DNA of 64,000 nucleotides, from NCBI RefSeq assembly GCF_000972385.1, contig NZ_JXTE01000023.1, positions 68,789 to 132,788 of the forward strand, read 5' to 3'. Positions 1 through 8,493 of the stretch are shown here, in pieces; the stretch's first letter is position 1, and every line of letters begins with the position of its first letter. This DNA is from Streptomyces sp. WM6386 (GTDB lineage: Bacteria; Actinomycetota; Actinomycetes; Streptomycetales; Streptomycetaceae). The notes under the pieces are model-generated. The model saw nothing but the letters and a program-made list of their open reading frames with translations. It ran no database searches and was not told the DNA's origin. Made by a program: the position numbers and the translations under genes.

Positions 1-471
1 GTCGGAGATCATGAACAGGCCGCCGCCGTTCTTCACGAAGTTCATGATCGCCGTCTTCTCGGCGGTCGTGAACAGCGTGTTGGGCTCCGGCAGGACCAGT
101 GTGTCGAAGTTCGCGAGATCCTGAGCGCCGGATCCGCCGTAAGTGAGACTGCTGCCCGACGGGAGCGTCTTCAGGCTGTAGTCGCCGGTCTTCTGCAGGG
201 CGACGCCCCAGGAGGAGATGGCGCCGGTCCAGTCGGTCTCCGCGGAGGGCGAGGAGTCCTGGCCCAACGGGTCGGGCTGGCTGGTGGAGATGATCCAGTC
301 GGCGTTGCCGGCCGTCTCGGCGTGGGCGTTGTCGAAGAGGATGCGGTGCGGGGTGGCCGCCTCGGCGGGCGTGGCGGTGGCCGCGGTGTGGACGGCGGCG
401 CCCGTGACGAGCAGGCCGAGTACGGCGAGTGAGGTGGTGAGTCGGTGGCGGGGTCTGGTGGGTCCGGGCAT
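1..471 (-). CDS. Secreted protein, N-terminal part (truncated by window edge)
   Basis: Only the first 157 residues are in the window; the 3' end lies outside. The start ATG follows a GGAGG by 8 nt. The N-terminus is a clear export signal: a basic stretch (RPRHR), a hydrophobic core (LAVLGLLVTGAA) and a likely cleavage after AEA near residue 40. The mature part alternates strands and glycine turns (RILFDNAHAE, then FVKNGGGLFMISD at the visible end), which looks like the flavodoxin-type fold of GATase-1-like proteins. I infer a secreted protein of unknown activity and cannot name a substrate. A perfect 12-bp palindrome (CTACGCGCGTAG, 500-511) lies about 30 bp upstream and could be an operator. 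Confidence 0.75.
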   Translation of the reverse strand, partial: MPGPTRPRHRLTTSLAVLGLLVTGAAVHTAATATPAEAATPHRILFDNAHAETAGNADWIISTSQPDPLGQDSSPSAETDWTGAISSWGVALQKTGDYSLKTLPSGSSLTYGGSGAQDLANFDTLVLPEPNTLFTTAEKTAIMNFVKNGGGLFMISD

Positions 472-729
472 CCGGCGTACCTCCGTGAAGGGTCGGGGGC
501 TACGCGCGTAGAAAAAGGAGATCGCTCTGCGCGCGCAGAACTTCGGTTGTACGAGTGCCGGGCGACGGTGAGTTGAACGGTACATGGCAAGCCGGGAACT
601 GAACAGGCATCACTTCGACACCGGGCCAGAGCTTGGCGCCGTGTTGGCCAGTGGTGGAAAGCGGACGGACTGTACCCGCCGCCCGGGGGCATCCGAACTA
701 CTGCGGGGGTCTTGAGAAGAGGGGCGGAG

Positions 730-999
730 ATGGAGATCTCGGGCATCATCAGCGCGATCGTGATCGGCATCGTCATCGGTGTGCTGGGCCGACTCGTGAT
801 CCCGGGCCGGCAGCGCATCGGGATCCTGCTGACCATCCTCGTCGGCATCGTGGCCGCACTGCTCGGCTCGGCGATCGCCGCGGGGTTCGACGTAGGCGAC
901 ACCAAGGGCATCGACTGGCTCGAGTGGCTCATCCAGATCGGTCTCGCCGCGCTCGGCGTCGCCGCGCTGGACCGGTCGAGGCCGAGGGCGCGCCGCTGA
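730..999 (+). CDS. GlsB/YeaQ/YmgE family small membrane protein
   Basis: This 89-residue protein is almost entirely hydrophobic. It has three membrane segments (residues about 3-23, 28-50 and 62-80) with the glycine-rich pattern GIVIGVLGRLVIPGRQ and GIVAALLGSAIA of the transglycosylase-associated (GlsB/YeaQ) family. Family members are short stress-associated inner-membrane proteins with no proven enzymatic activity. I chose the ATG at 730 over one 18 nt upstream because the purine-rich GAGGGGCGGAG sits just before it and the family starts directly with the first membrane helix. It stands alone, divergent from the secreted protein upstream. Confidence 0.88.
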   Translation: MEISGIISAIVIGIVIGVLGRLVIPGRQRIGILLTILVGIVAALLGSAIAAGFDVGDTKGIDWLEWLIQIGLAALGVAALDRSRPRARR

Positions 1000-1195
1000 C
1001 TGTGGGCGAAGGGTTCGACGAGTAGACGGACGCGGCGAACAGGGCGGGCGCGACAGTGCGGTAAGTACGGGTGACGCGACGAGTCCGACCGGTGCGGCGG
1101 GTGCGATCTGCGGCATCGAAATCCCGTTGCGGGCGTGGTCCGGCGGTGGTTTGCTTCTGCGGCCCACCGCCCGACCCGACCCTGACGGAGCCCCG

Positions 1196-2068
1196 TTGAC
1201 CCTGCGCATCATCCCGCTGGCCGACCCCGCACCCGGCGCTTCCAGCCGCCGTCTGGCCTGGCTGGCCTCGGCGGCCGACGGAGCACCGGCCGGGTCAGCC
1301 TTCCTCCGGCTGTTCACGAAGGCCGGGCAGGAGCATCTCGCGGAACTGGAGATCGCCGTGCACGGCGCCGAGCGGCGGCGGGGCGTCGGCACCCTCCTGC
1401 TGGAGGCCGCCGTGGCCGCGGCGCGGGCCGAGGGGCGGCGGACCGTCCTCGCGCAGGCCGAACAGGGCTCCCCCACCGACCGGTTCCTGGCGGCCCGGGG
1501 CTTCCGCCCGGTGCTCTCCCTGACGTACGCCAGACTCGCGCTGGCCGAAGCGGATGTCACCGCGGTGCGGGAACAGCCCTGCCCCGGCTACGAGTTGACC
1601 GAGTGGGACGGCATCGTGCCGGACGAACTCGCCCAGTCCTACGCCGACTCACGGCGGGCCATGGACGACATGCCGATGGAGGGCACCGACTACGGCACGG
1701 CCGTCTGGGACGTGGAGCGGGTGGTCGCCGCGGCCGAGGCGGTGGCGGGGCGCGGTGAACTGCTGCACACCGTCGCCGCGGTGGACACGGCGAACGGATC
1801 GGTCGTCGGCTTCTCCGAACTCGTCGTGCCGGGCGACGGCCGGGGCGACGGACAGCACTACGGTACGGCGGTGCTGCCGGAGCACCGCGGCCGTGGCCTC
1901 GCCCGCTGGATGAAGGCGGCGTCGATCCGCCGGGCCCGTGAACGGCACCCGGAACTCGCCGGGTTGCTCACCGACACCGCGAACAGCAACGCGCCCATGC
2001 TCGCCGTCAACGAGGCCCTCGGCTACGTGCCCACCCACAAGGCGCTGGAGTACCAGCTAGACCTGTGA
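1196..2068 (+). CDS. Tandem-GNAT N-acetyltransferase
   Basis: The 290-residue protein contains two GNAT folds in tandem. The first carries the acetyl-CoA loop ERRRGVGTLLLEAAV, the second carries PEHRGRGLARWMKAA and ends in the typical TANSNAPMLAVNEALGY segment. Double-GNAT proteins of this length are common in Streptomyces (mycothiol synthase-like layout), but nothing here fixes the acceptor substrate. I start it at the TTG at 1196, which has ACGGAG about 6 nt upstream and gives the usual MTLRIIPL beginning; an in-frame TTG at 1127 lacks a ribosome site. Its 3' end overlaps the convergent epimerase gene by 12 bp. Confidence 0.85.
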   Translation: MTLRIIPLADPAPGASSRRLAWLASAADGAPAGSAFLRLFTKAGQEHLAELEIAVHGAERRRGVGTLLLEAAVAAARAEGRRTVLAQAEQGSPTDRFLAARGFRPVLSLTYARLALAEADVTAVREQPCPGYELTEWDGIVPDELAQSYADSRRAMDDMPMEGTDYGTAVWDVERVVAAAEAVAGRGELLHTVAAVDTANGSVVGFSELVVPGDGRGDGQHYGTAVLPEHRGRGLARWMKAASIRRARERHPELAGLLTDTANSNAPMLAVNEALGYVPTHKALEYQLDL

Positions 2069-2965
2069 GGCACGCAGCGCGGCCACGCCCTCGCGGCAGG
2101 ACGGGTACACCGGCGTCCAGCCCAGTTCCCGCTCGGCCTTCGCGATGGATACCCGCAGCGTCGCCGCCACCACCACCTGCGCGTAGGACATCGGCCGCAT
2201 CAGCCACATCGGTACGGTCATCGGCTTCGGCAGGCCGAACTCCTCGGACACGCACTCGAGGTAGCCCCGGAACCCCATGGGGGTGCGGTCCGCGATGTTG
2301 TACGCCTGTCCCGGGCGGCCCTTGTCGACGGCGGCGGCCATGGCGCGGCCCGCGTCGGCGAGTTCGATCCACGGCAGGACCCGGCCGTGGTCGGCGGGGG
2401 CGGGCAGTTGCCGCTTGCGCAGCATGGGCACCAGGTTCTCGGTGCCGCCGGGGCCGTAGAAGGCGCCGTAGCGCAGTGCGATGCCCTCCAGCCCCTCGGC
2501 CTCGAAGGTCAGCCGTTCCTTGGTGCGCATGCCGTCGAGGTGCCGCTCCAGCTCCGGGTCGTTGCCGCGCGGGCCGAAGGTGTCGTCCTCGGTGAGTTCC
2601 CGGTCGCCGTGGTCGCCGTAGCCGTAGCCGAAGACCATCGACTCCGACACGAAGCGGCGGGCCCCCGCGGCCTGGGCGGCCTCGATCAGGTGGGCGGTGC
2701 CCTCGATGCGCAGTGCGTCGGTGGCGTACATGTCGCGGTGCCGCATGGGCGGCTTGCTCAGGGCGGTCGCCGCGTGGATCACAGTGTCGAAGCGGTGGCC
2801 GTCGACGCCGCGCAACACGGCGTCGCGGTCCAGGAGGTCGGCCCGGATGTCGCTGCCCTGCCTGCGGCCGAGCCCGGTGACCTTGTGGCCCGCCTCGGTG
2901 AGGGCTCGGCTGATCTGGCGGCCGAGGGCCCCGCCGGCGCCTGCGAGAAGGATGCTCTGGTTCAT
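2057..2965 (-). CDS. NAD-dependent epimerase/dehydratase family protein
   Basis: This 302-residue protein has an N-terminal Rossmann fold with the GAGGALGRQI nucleotide-binding loop (residues about 8-17) and the body of an extended SDR: DLLDRDAVLRGVDG for the second strand and LRYGAFYGPGG near the substrate side. A canonical YxxxK catalytic pair is not obvious, so it may be an atypical SDR. The second of two close ATGs was chosen because AAGGG lies 7 nt before it. It is convergent with and overlaps the tandem-GNAT gene. Substrate unknown. Confidence 0.85.
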   Translation of the reverse strand: MNQSILLAGAGGALGRQISRALTEAGHKVTGLGRRQGSDIRADLLDRDAVLRGVDGHRFDTVIHAATALSKPPMRHRDMYATDALRIEGTAHLIEAAQAAGARRFVSESMVFGYGYGDHGDRELTEDDTFGPRGNDPELERHLDGMRTKERLTFEAEGLEGIALRYGAFYGPGGTENLVPMLRKRQLPAPADHGRVLPWIELADAGRAMAAAVDKGRPGQAYNIADRTPMGFRGYLECVSEEFGLPKPMTVPMWLMRPMSYAQVVVAATLRVSIAKAERELGWTPVYPSCREGVAALRASQV

Positions 2966-3029
2966 CGTCATGCCCTTGCGACGGATCGGGTGGCCGCGGA
3001 TGTGACATCCCCCCGGAGTGTGGTCCGCG

Positions 3030-3806
3030 TCACGGTGTGTACAGGTACGGAGTGGTCGTTGTCAGCGGCTCGAAGCCGAGCCGCTCCAGGATGGGGCGGC
3101 TGGCCGGCATGGCATCCACCTGAAGATAGCGGTAGCCGCGCTCCACCGCCTCGCGGGCGCGCACGGCGACCAGGGCTCGGTAGATGCCACGGCCGCGCCA
3201 GGCCTCGACGGTGCCGCCGCCCCACAGGCCCGCGAACCGGGTGCCGGGCACGAGCTCCATCCGGGCCGCGCTGACCGGGGTGTCCCCGGCCACGGCGACG
3301 ACGGCGACCACGGTGTCCGGGTCGGCGGTGAGCTGGGCGAGCAGTTGGTGGCGCAGCCGGGTGCTGTCGGTGCCGAAGGCCGCCTCGTGCACGTCCGCCA
3401 CGAGATCGACGCCCGCCCGGTCGGTGACGGGCAGGATCCGGACACCCTCGGGCGGCTCGGCGTCGAGGGTCAGGTCGGCGACCTCGCCGATCATCAGGGT
3501 CTCCTCGGGCTGCGCGGTGAACCGTGCCGTCCTGAGCCGCTGTCCGAGGTCGACCGGCAGGTCGTGCCCGTAGAGCTTCCACTCGAACTCGCGACCGAGC
3601 CCGGAGAAGTACGAGATCTGCTCGGCGATCGCCGCGTCCGCGCCGCCGGCGTCCAGGTCGGACCAGACCACACCGTTCCAGCCCCGCTCGGAGGAGACCT
3701 GGCGGACCACCTTGCCGACCCGCTCGATCCGGGACTCGGGGCTGTCCGGCTGTGCGCCTTCACGCATGTCCCGGTCGTACAGGGCGAGTACCGCGGCGTG
3801 ATCCAT
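3030..3806 (-). CDS. GNAT family N-acetyltransferase
   Basis: This is a 258-residue single-GNAT protein with an N-terminal extension. The acetyl-CoA binding loop reads EAWRGRGIYRALVAVR (about residues 196-211), followed by the typical C-terminal ILERLGFEPL segment. The first 100 residues (FSGLGREFEWKLYGHD) match the lead domain of Streptomyces GNAT proteins whose acceptor is unknown. It is transcribed in the same direction as the epimerase, 64 bp upstream of it, so the two could be cotranscribed. Confidence 0.87.
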   Translation of the reverse strand: MDHAAVLALYDRDMREGAQPDSPESRIERVGKVVRQVSSERGWNGVVWSDLDAGGADAAIAEQISYFSGLGREFEWKLYGHDLPVDLGQRLRTARFTAQPEETLMIGEVADLTLDAEPPEGVRILPVTDRAGVDLVADVHEAAFGTDSTRLRHQLLAQLTADPDTVVAVVAVAGDTPVSAARMELVPGTRFAGLWGGGTVEAWRGRGIYRALVAVRAREAVERGYRYLQVDAMPASRPILERLGFEPLTTTTPYLYTP

Positions 3807-3885
3807 GGACTCACTCCAACATCAGGGAGCCCGTGCGGCAACACGTTTACGGGCCATCACCAGGAGGTGCGGGCGCCGCGCCTTC

Positions 3886-3903
3886 CCGCCCGCGCGCGGG
3901 CGG
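3886..3903. promoter_or_regulatory. Perfect 18-bp palindrome before the deaminase gene
   Basis: CCGCCCGCGCGCGGGCGG is its own reverse complement. A -10-like TAGAGT (3905-3910) follows at once and the deaminase ATG is 48 bp further on, so the palindrome sits between the expected -35 and -10. It could be an operator or only a GC-rich hairpin; no regulator gene is adjacent. Confidence 0.35.
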
Positions 3904-3951
3904 ACATAGAGTGCCTGATCCAAGATCACACCGCCGGAAGGGTCGTACGTC

Positions 3952-4431
3952 ATGGTCGTGAAGGACGCCGAGCTGCCATATCTGCGCCGCTGTGTGGAGC
4001 TGGCCGCCGAGGCCCTGGAGGCGGGGGACGAGCCGTTCGGTTCGGTGCTGGTGGGGGCGGCCGGCGAGGTGCTCGCCGAGGACCACAACCGGGTGGCCTC
4101 CGGGGACCGCACCCGCCATCCCGAGTTCGAGCTGGCGCGCTGGTCCGCGGCCCACATGTCGCCCGAGGCGCGGGCGGCGGCGACCGTGTACACCGCCGGC
4201 GAGCACTGTCCGATGTGCGCGGCCGCCCACGCCTGGGTGGGCCTCGGCCGCATCGTCTACGTCGCCTCCTCGGAACAACTGGCCCATTGGTTGAGCCAGT
4301 TGGGGGTTCCGGCGCCACCGGTACGGACCCTGCCGGTGCACGAGGTGGCACCCGGGGTGACCGTGGAGGGCCCGGTGCCTGCGCTCGCCGAGGAGGTGCA
4401 CGCGCTCCACCGGCGCTTCCACCAGGGGTGA
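3952..4431 (+). CDS. Nucleoside/CMP deaminase family protein
   Basis: This 159-residue zinc-dependent deaminase shows the family signature. The first zinc/proton-shuttle motif is H56-P-E58 (HAE in most relatives) and the second is C86-P-M-C89. It opens with the usual GDEPFGSVLVG strand and turn. The family hydrolytically deaminates cytosine, guanine or related bases in the cytoplasm; the substrate cannot be read from the sequence. The start has GGAAGGG upstream. The motif is complete, so activity is expected. Confidence 0.9.
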   Translation: MVVKDAELPYLRRCVELAAEALEAGDEPFGSVLVGAAGEVLAEDHNRVASGDRTRHPEFELARWSAAHMSPEARAAATVYTAGEHCPMCAAAHAWVGLGRIVYVASSEQLAHWLSQLGVPAPPVRTLPVHEVAPGVTVEGPVPALAEEVHALHRRFHQG

Positions 4432-4560
4432 CGCCCGCGATCTCGGTCTTCTCCCGGCGTATGGCACCGGACGGGGATGGTGCCGCTCGCCGCGGCGTCC
4501 GAAGGGGGGACCCGGCGTGCTGACGAGAAGGACCCGCGTGCGCTCGGCCGGTGTCGGCGG

Positions 4561-4598
4561 AGGCCCCACCGGTCATCATCGATCGCCCGGTGGGGCCT
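4561..4598. terminator. Bidirectional hairpin terminator between deaminase and chaplin
   Basis: A 12-bp perfect stem (AGGCCCCACCGG at 4561-4572 and CCGGTGGGGCCT at 4587-4598) with a 14-nt loop lies between two convergent genes, ending 20 bp from the chaplin stop. There is no long T tract, as is usual in Streptomyces. Confidence 0.75.
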
Positions 4599-4618
4599 TC
4601 CATCTCCGCGGGGAGCGG

Positions 4619-5269
4619 TCAGCGCTCCGACTGCGGGCGGAAGCGGCGGTACAGGGCGACTCCGCCCAGCATCAGCGCGGCGCTGCCCGCCACGGCGGGG
4701 AGGGTCTGGTCCGCTCCCGTGCGGGCGAGCGAGCCCACGGGCCGCCCCGGCCCGGGCCCGTCGGCCCTCGGACCCGGGTGCGGCTTCGGAGGGGCGGCTT
4801 CCGGCTCGGGTGCCGGCTTCACCGGGGTCTCGGGGGGCCGGCCACCGGAGGTGTTGACGGACTCGTTGCCGGCGGCCGCGTTGCCGACCCCGACCACGCT
4901 CACACCGTTCCCGCTGACGTTCACCGGGAGGTGGACCGGAAGCTGGACACCATTGCCGGAGACCACCCCCGGCGAATCCTTTCCGCTGCTCTGCGCGGCG
5001 GCGCCCGCGGGCGCCGGGCCGTCCTCGTCGCCCTCGTTCACACAGGTGTTTCCCGCGGCGGGGTTGAGAAGCCCCACCACGTTCACGGTGTTGCCGCAGA
5101 CGTTCACCGGGACATGCACCGGGAGCTGGAGCGTGTTGCCGGAGACGACCCCGGGCGAGCCGGCCGTCTCACCGTCCGCCGCGGAGTCGGCGTAAGCGGG
5201 CATCGCCACAGCCATCGCGCCGGACACGGCGGCGACGGCGATCACACCGTTTCGGGTAACCCGTTTCAT
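4619..5269 (-). CDS. chpB: Long chaplin, two chaplin domains and LAxTG sortase signal
   Basis: The 216-residue preprotein has a signal peptide (MKRVTRNG, hydrophobic core, cleavage near AYA-DS), chaplin domain 1 (about 36-77), chaplin domain 2 (about 98-139), a proline-rich wall spacer (143-180) and a sorting signal LARTG (181-185) with hydrophobic segment and RRFRPQSER tail. Chaplins coat aerial hyphae and spores; long ones are anchored to peptidoglycan by class E sortases. Domain 1 has the usual Cys pair (C58, C76), whereas domain 2 has serines (S119, S137). The start at 5269 has AGGGA upstream. I use chpB because I recall chpB and nsdB lying close together in S. coelicolor, and an NsdB homologue is 7 kb away here; chpA or chpC identity is not excluded. 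Confidence 0.93.
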   Translation of the reverse strand: MKRVTRNGVIAVAAVSGAMAVAMPAYADSAADGETAGSPGVVSGNTLQLPVHVPVNVCGNTVNVVGLLNPAAGNTCVNEGDEDGPAPAGAAAQSSGKDSPGVVSGNGVQLPVHLPVNVSGNGVSVVGVGNAAAGNESVNTSGGRPPETPVKPAPEPEAAPPKPHPGPRADGPGPGRPVGSLARTGADQTLPAVAGSAALMLGGVALYRRFRPQSER

Positions 5270-5542
5270 AGGTTCCCTGCCTTCCAGAACATGGTTCGCG
5301 GGCACTCACCCGCATGGCATAAAACGCAGACGAACCATCCGAGTTATGGCTTATCGGCCTTTCACCCCATCGAGCGTCACGGTTGTCGAACTAGTCGTAA
5401 AACCGTCGAATGCCTGTGGAGGGGCGCAGGATAAGGCACTCCGCACCGGCCCGCCCGTGCGGAGGCGGCGCTTCCGGGGGCCGCTTATCGTGATCGAGGG
5501 CGCTGTTCTCGCGGTCCGCAGCGTGCGCCCCTGGAGGCATCG

Positions 5543-7099
5543 ATGCTGGCCAAGCTGTCCACGCGGCGCTGCGTGATGACCGGAGCGGTCGGCCTCGCCC
5601 TACTGGGCGCGGGTCTGTCGACGGCGACCACCCACCGCGACGGGCCCGACCTCTCACGGTTCTACGACCAGAAGGTCATGTGGTCGAAGTGCGAGGGCAT
5701 GGAGGCGCCCAAGGATCTCCAGTGCGGCAAGGTCACGGTCCCCCTCGACTACGCCGAGCCCGCGTCCGGAACGCTCCAACTGGCCCTGGCCCGCTATCGG
5801 GCGACCGGGAAGTCGAGAGGTTCGGTGCTGCTGAACTTCGGCGGCCCCGGTGGCGCCGGCGTGAGTGAACTCGCCTCGAGCGGCAACGAGTTCATGGGGC
5901 TGGCCAAGGGATACGACGTCGTGTCCTTCGATCCGCGCGGCGTCGGCCGGTCCTCGCCGGTCAGCTGCGGAGACGGCACCGACGAGGCGCTCGCGGCGGC
6001 CGAGGACGGCGACGACCCGCGGGCGCTGCTGCGGCAGTTGAAGCGCGTCGCCGCCGCCTGCGCCGAGCACTCCGGCCCCGTCCTCCCGCACATCGGCACG
6101 GTCAACGCCTCCCGCGACATGGACGTGATGCGCGCGGCCCTCGGCGACAAGAAGCTCAACTACCTGGGCTTCTCCTACGGAACCCGGCTCGGTGCGGTCT
6201 ACGCCGCTCAATTCCCCAAGAAGGTCGGCCGGTTGGTGCTCGACGGTGTGGACACCCTGACGGAGCCGCTCACCGAGCAGAGCAGGGTGGGCGCGGAGGG
6301 CCAGCAGACCGCGCTGGAGGACTTCATCGACTGGTGCACCGAGGACATCGCCTGCCCCTTCGGCCAGGATCCGCGCAAGGCCCGGGAGCAGGTCGTCCGG
6401 CTCGTCGACTCGCTCGACCAGGATCCGCTGCCGTCCGACTGGGGCTACGACTTCACCGGCCAGGACCTCGTGGGCGCCATCAGCCAGGCCCTCTACAGCA
6501 GGGAACTGTGGCCCCTGCTGGAGCGGGCCCTCGCCCAGCTCGTCGAGGACGGGGACACCCGGGGCATCGAGGCGTTCGCGTCGGGCGGGAGCGCGCTCCC
6601 CGTCCGCGCGAGGAACGACGGCGATCTGGCCGACGAGGACGAGGTCCCGCTGGACAACCTGCCGGCGGCGCTGATGGCGATCAACTGCGCGGACGACCCC
6701 GACCGGCCCACCGCCGACGAGATCACCCGCGACCTGGGCCGACTGCGCGCCGAGTACGAGGACGCCTCCCCCGTCTTCGGCCGCTACCGTCTCACCGAGG
6801 TGCTGACGTGCTACGGCCGGCCCAAGGGCACCGACTTCATCCGCGACGAGGTCCGGGACGTCCACACCCCGAAGATGCTCCTCGTGGGCACCCGCGGCGA
6901 CCCGGCGACGCCGTACCGCTGGACCGTGGAGACGGCGAAGCGGCTCGGCGGCTCGGCGGTCGTGCTCGACAACAAGGGCGACGGCCACACCGGGTACGGC
7001 TCCTCCAAGTGCGTCCAGCGCAAGGTCGACAGCTTCCTCCTGTACGGGACCCTGCCGCCCAGCGGCAGCTCCTGCGGTTCGGAGGAGGACGACCGGTGA
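5543..7099 (+). CDS. Secreted alpha/beta-hydrolase, tripeptidyl aminopeptidase-like
   Basis: This 518-residue protein has an N-terminal export signal (TRRCVMTGAVGLALLGAGLS), then an alpha/beta-hydrolase domain with the oxyanion-hole motif GGPGGAG (about 98-104), a PRGVGRSSP loop, and the nucleophile elbow GFSYGTRLG with Ser211. The C-terminus carries the TAP-type domain (MLLVGTRGDPATPY, and the catalytic His in DGHTGYG). This is the Streptomyces Tap/SlpD/SlpE family of secreted aminopeptidases that trim N-terminal peptides. GGAGG sits 5-6 nt before the ATG. The cysteine at residue 10 does not make a convincing lipobox. Confidence 0.92.
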   Translation: MLAKLSTRRCVMTGAVGLALLGAGLSTATTHRDGPDLSRFYDQKVMWSKCEGMEAPKDLQCGKVTVPLDYAEPASGTLQLALARYRATGKSRGSVLLNFGGPGGAGVSELASSGNEFMGLAKGYDVVSFDPRGVGRSSPVSCGDGTDEALAAAEDGDDPRALLRQLKRVAAACAEHSGPVLPHIGTVNASRDMDVMRAALGDKKLNYLGFSYGTRLGAVYAAQFPKKVGRLVLDGVDTLTEPLTEQSRVGAEGQQTALEDFIDWCTEDIACPFGQDPRKAREQVVRLVDSLDQDPLPSDWGYDFTGQDLVGAISQALYSRELWPLLERALAQLVEDGDTRGIEAFASGGSALPVRARNDGDLADEDEVPLDNLPAALMAINCADDPDRPTADEITRDLGRLRAEYEDASPVFGRYRLTEVLTCYGRPKGTDFIRDEVRDVHTPKMLLVGTRGDPATPYRWTVETAKRLGGSAVVLDNKGDGHTGYGSSKCVQRKVDSFLLYGTLPPSGSSCGSEEDDR

Positions 7100-7240
7100 A
7101 ATCCGTCGCCGCCGACCCGTCCCACCGGGGCCGCGCCTTCACTGCGGCCGAGCTCGGGGCGGGTGAGGCGATCCAGGAACCGCCGGAGGCCTGGGAGGGC
7201 CGACGTGTGGACGGCCGATCCGGCCTCCTTCGTCCGGGAC

Positions 7241-7666
7241 TCACTCTCCCCAGTGCGCGAGGCGGTTCATGGCGGCCGCGGTCTGCCCGAAGCCGTCGTC
7301 GCCGAGCAGGGCGCGCACTTCGGTGTTGAAGCGGTCGATCTCGGGCCGGGCCGCCTTCAGTGCCGCCTCCCCGGCTTCCGTCAACTCCAGCACCACGGCC
7401 CGGTGCTGCCTCGGGTGCGCCTGCCGCGAGAGCAGCCCCGCCGTGGTGAGGCGTCCGACGAGTCCGGTGACGGCGGACTCGCGCAGACCGAGGGTGTGTG
7501 CGAGCCCCTGCTGGGTGATGCCCGGCTCTTCCTGTACGGCGAACAGCGCGCCGAGCTGTGCGGTGGTGACGCCGGCGACGGCGAGGCAGCGCCGGTCCAG
7601 CGTGGTGCGCAGACGGTGTGCCGCCCGCTGCAGCAGGTAGTACAGACGCTGATCCGGCTCGACCAT
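7241..7666 (-). CDS. MarR family transcriptional regulator
   Basis: This is a 141-residue winged-helix protein: dimerisation helix RLYYLLQRAAHRLR, then the HTH TQQGLAHTLGLRESAVTGLV and the wing AHPRQHRAVVLELTEAG. MarR proteins are dimeric repressors released by small aromatic or oxidising ligands. The upstream part of the reading frame overlaps the operator palindrome, so I start at the ATG at 7666. No good ribosome site precedes it, so the message may be nearly leaderless. It is divergent from the thioesterase gene and probably controls it and itself through the 20-bp palindrome at 7705-7724. Confidence 0.9.
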   Translation of the reverse strand: MVEPDQRLYYLLQRAAHRLRTTLDRRCLAVAGVTTAQLGALFAVQEEPGITQQGLAHTLGLRESAVTGLVGRLTTAGLLSRQAHPRQHRAVVLELTEAGEAALKAARPEIDRFNTEVRALLGDDGFGQTAAAMNRLAHWGE

Positions 7667-7704
7667 GGGCCGATCTTGACAGACGACACCGAGCCGCGCC
7701 ACCC

Positions 7705-7724
7705 TCACTTCACTAGTGAAGTGA
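7705..7724. promoter_or_regulatory. Perfect 20-bp MarR-type operator
   Basis: TCACTTCACTAGTGAAGTGA is a perfect inverted repeat lying in the 80-bp gap between the divergent marR and thioesterase start codons. The length and position fit a MarR dimer site controlling both genes. Confidence 0.75.
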
Positions 7725-7746
7725 TATCGAGAGGTAGGGCCTGACC

Positions 7747-8160
7747 ATGGATCTGGACCTCGCACGGAAGGTCCTCGCGGAGCAGCCGTTCAGCAGACTG
7801 CTGGGCGCCCGCGTGACGGCGTTCGGGGACGGCGAGGCGACCCTCGAACTGGACATCCGGCAGGAGCTGCTCCAGCAGTACGGCTTCGTCCACGGCGGAG
7901 TGGTCTCCTATGCGGCCGACAACACGCTGACGCTCGCCGCGGCCACCGTGGTGGGGCCGGGCCTGATCACCTCCGGCTTCACCATCGACTACCTGCGCCC
8001 GGCGACGGGCGAGACCCTGCGCGCGCACGCCCAGGTGGTGCGGGCCGGCCGCACCCGTGTCGTGAGCCGCTGCGACGTGAGCACGGTCGACGCCGACGGA
8101 AAGCAGACGCTGTGCGCGGTGGCCCAGGGGAACATCGCGGTGATCGACTCGAAGAGCTAG
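7747..8160 (+). CDS. PaaI family hotdog thioesterase
   Basis: This 137-residue single hotdog domain contains the family motif VHGGVVSYAADN (His49 through Asn59) and the later strand FTIDYLRPATGETL. PaaI-type thioesterases hydrolyse aromatic or short acyl-CoA esters in the cytoplasm, usually as tetramers. AGGG is 7 nt before the ATG. It is divergent from a MarR gene with a shared palindrome, suggesting induction by an aromatic or acyl ligand. Its stop codon is one base from the end of the convergent arginine deiminase remnant. Confidence 0.9.
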   Translation: MDLDLARKVLAEQPFSRLLGARVTAFGDGEATLELDIRQELLQQYGFVHGGVVSYAADNTLTLAAATVVGPGLITSGFTIDYLRPATGETLRAHAQVVRAGRTRVVSRCDVSTVDADGKQTLCAVAQGNIAVIDSKS

Positions 8161-8161
8161 G

Positions 8162-8386
8162 TCAGAACTCCACGGGATCCCGCACGATCGGACACGTCAT
8201 GCAGTGCCCGCCGCCGCGCCCGCGCCCCAACTCGGCGCCGACGATGGTGATGACCTCGATGCCCGCCTTGCGCAGCAGGGTGTTGGTCTGCGTGTTGCGG
8301 TCGTAGGTGAACACCACGCCGGGCTCGAGCGCGACCGCGTTGTTGCCGCTGTCCCACTGCGGCACAGGGCCGTCCCTCGGTGATGC
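8162..8386 (-). pseudogene. Arginine deiminase C-terminal remnant (arcA)
   Basis: About 75 residues match the end of Arc[27 protein letters not shown], then [19 protein letters not shown] with the catalytic Cys of the HCMTCP motif, and a normal stop. The other roughly 330 residues of a full ArcA (about 410) are missing. Upstream of the fragment lies only the promoter region of the next gene, and no start codon with a ribosome site precedes it. It is therefore a decayed gene left after deletion of its 5' part. Full ArcA converts arginine to citrulline and ammonia. Confidence 0.85.
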
Positions 8387-8493
8387 GGCGAACGTCATCC
8401 GGCGACTCAAGCGACGCTAACAGCGAATTACCCTGAATGCCCGACTTGGTTGCCCCTAATGCCCTATCCGGCAATCAGTCCTATCGTGCTGAT

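Noticed and set aside
7098..7329. GTG overlapping the stop of the secreted hydrolase (GTGA) as the start of a coupled gene
   Set aside because: The frame runs into the antisense of the MarR gene without a natural end or domain features.
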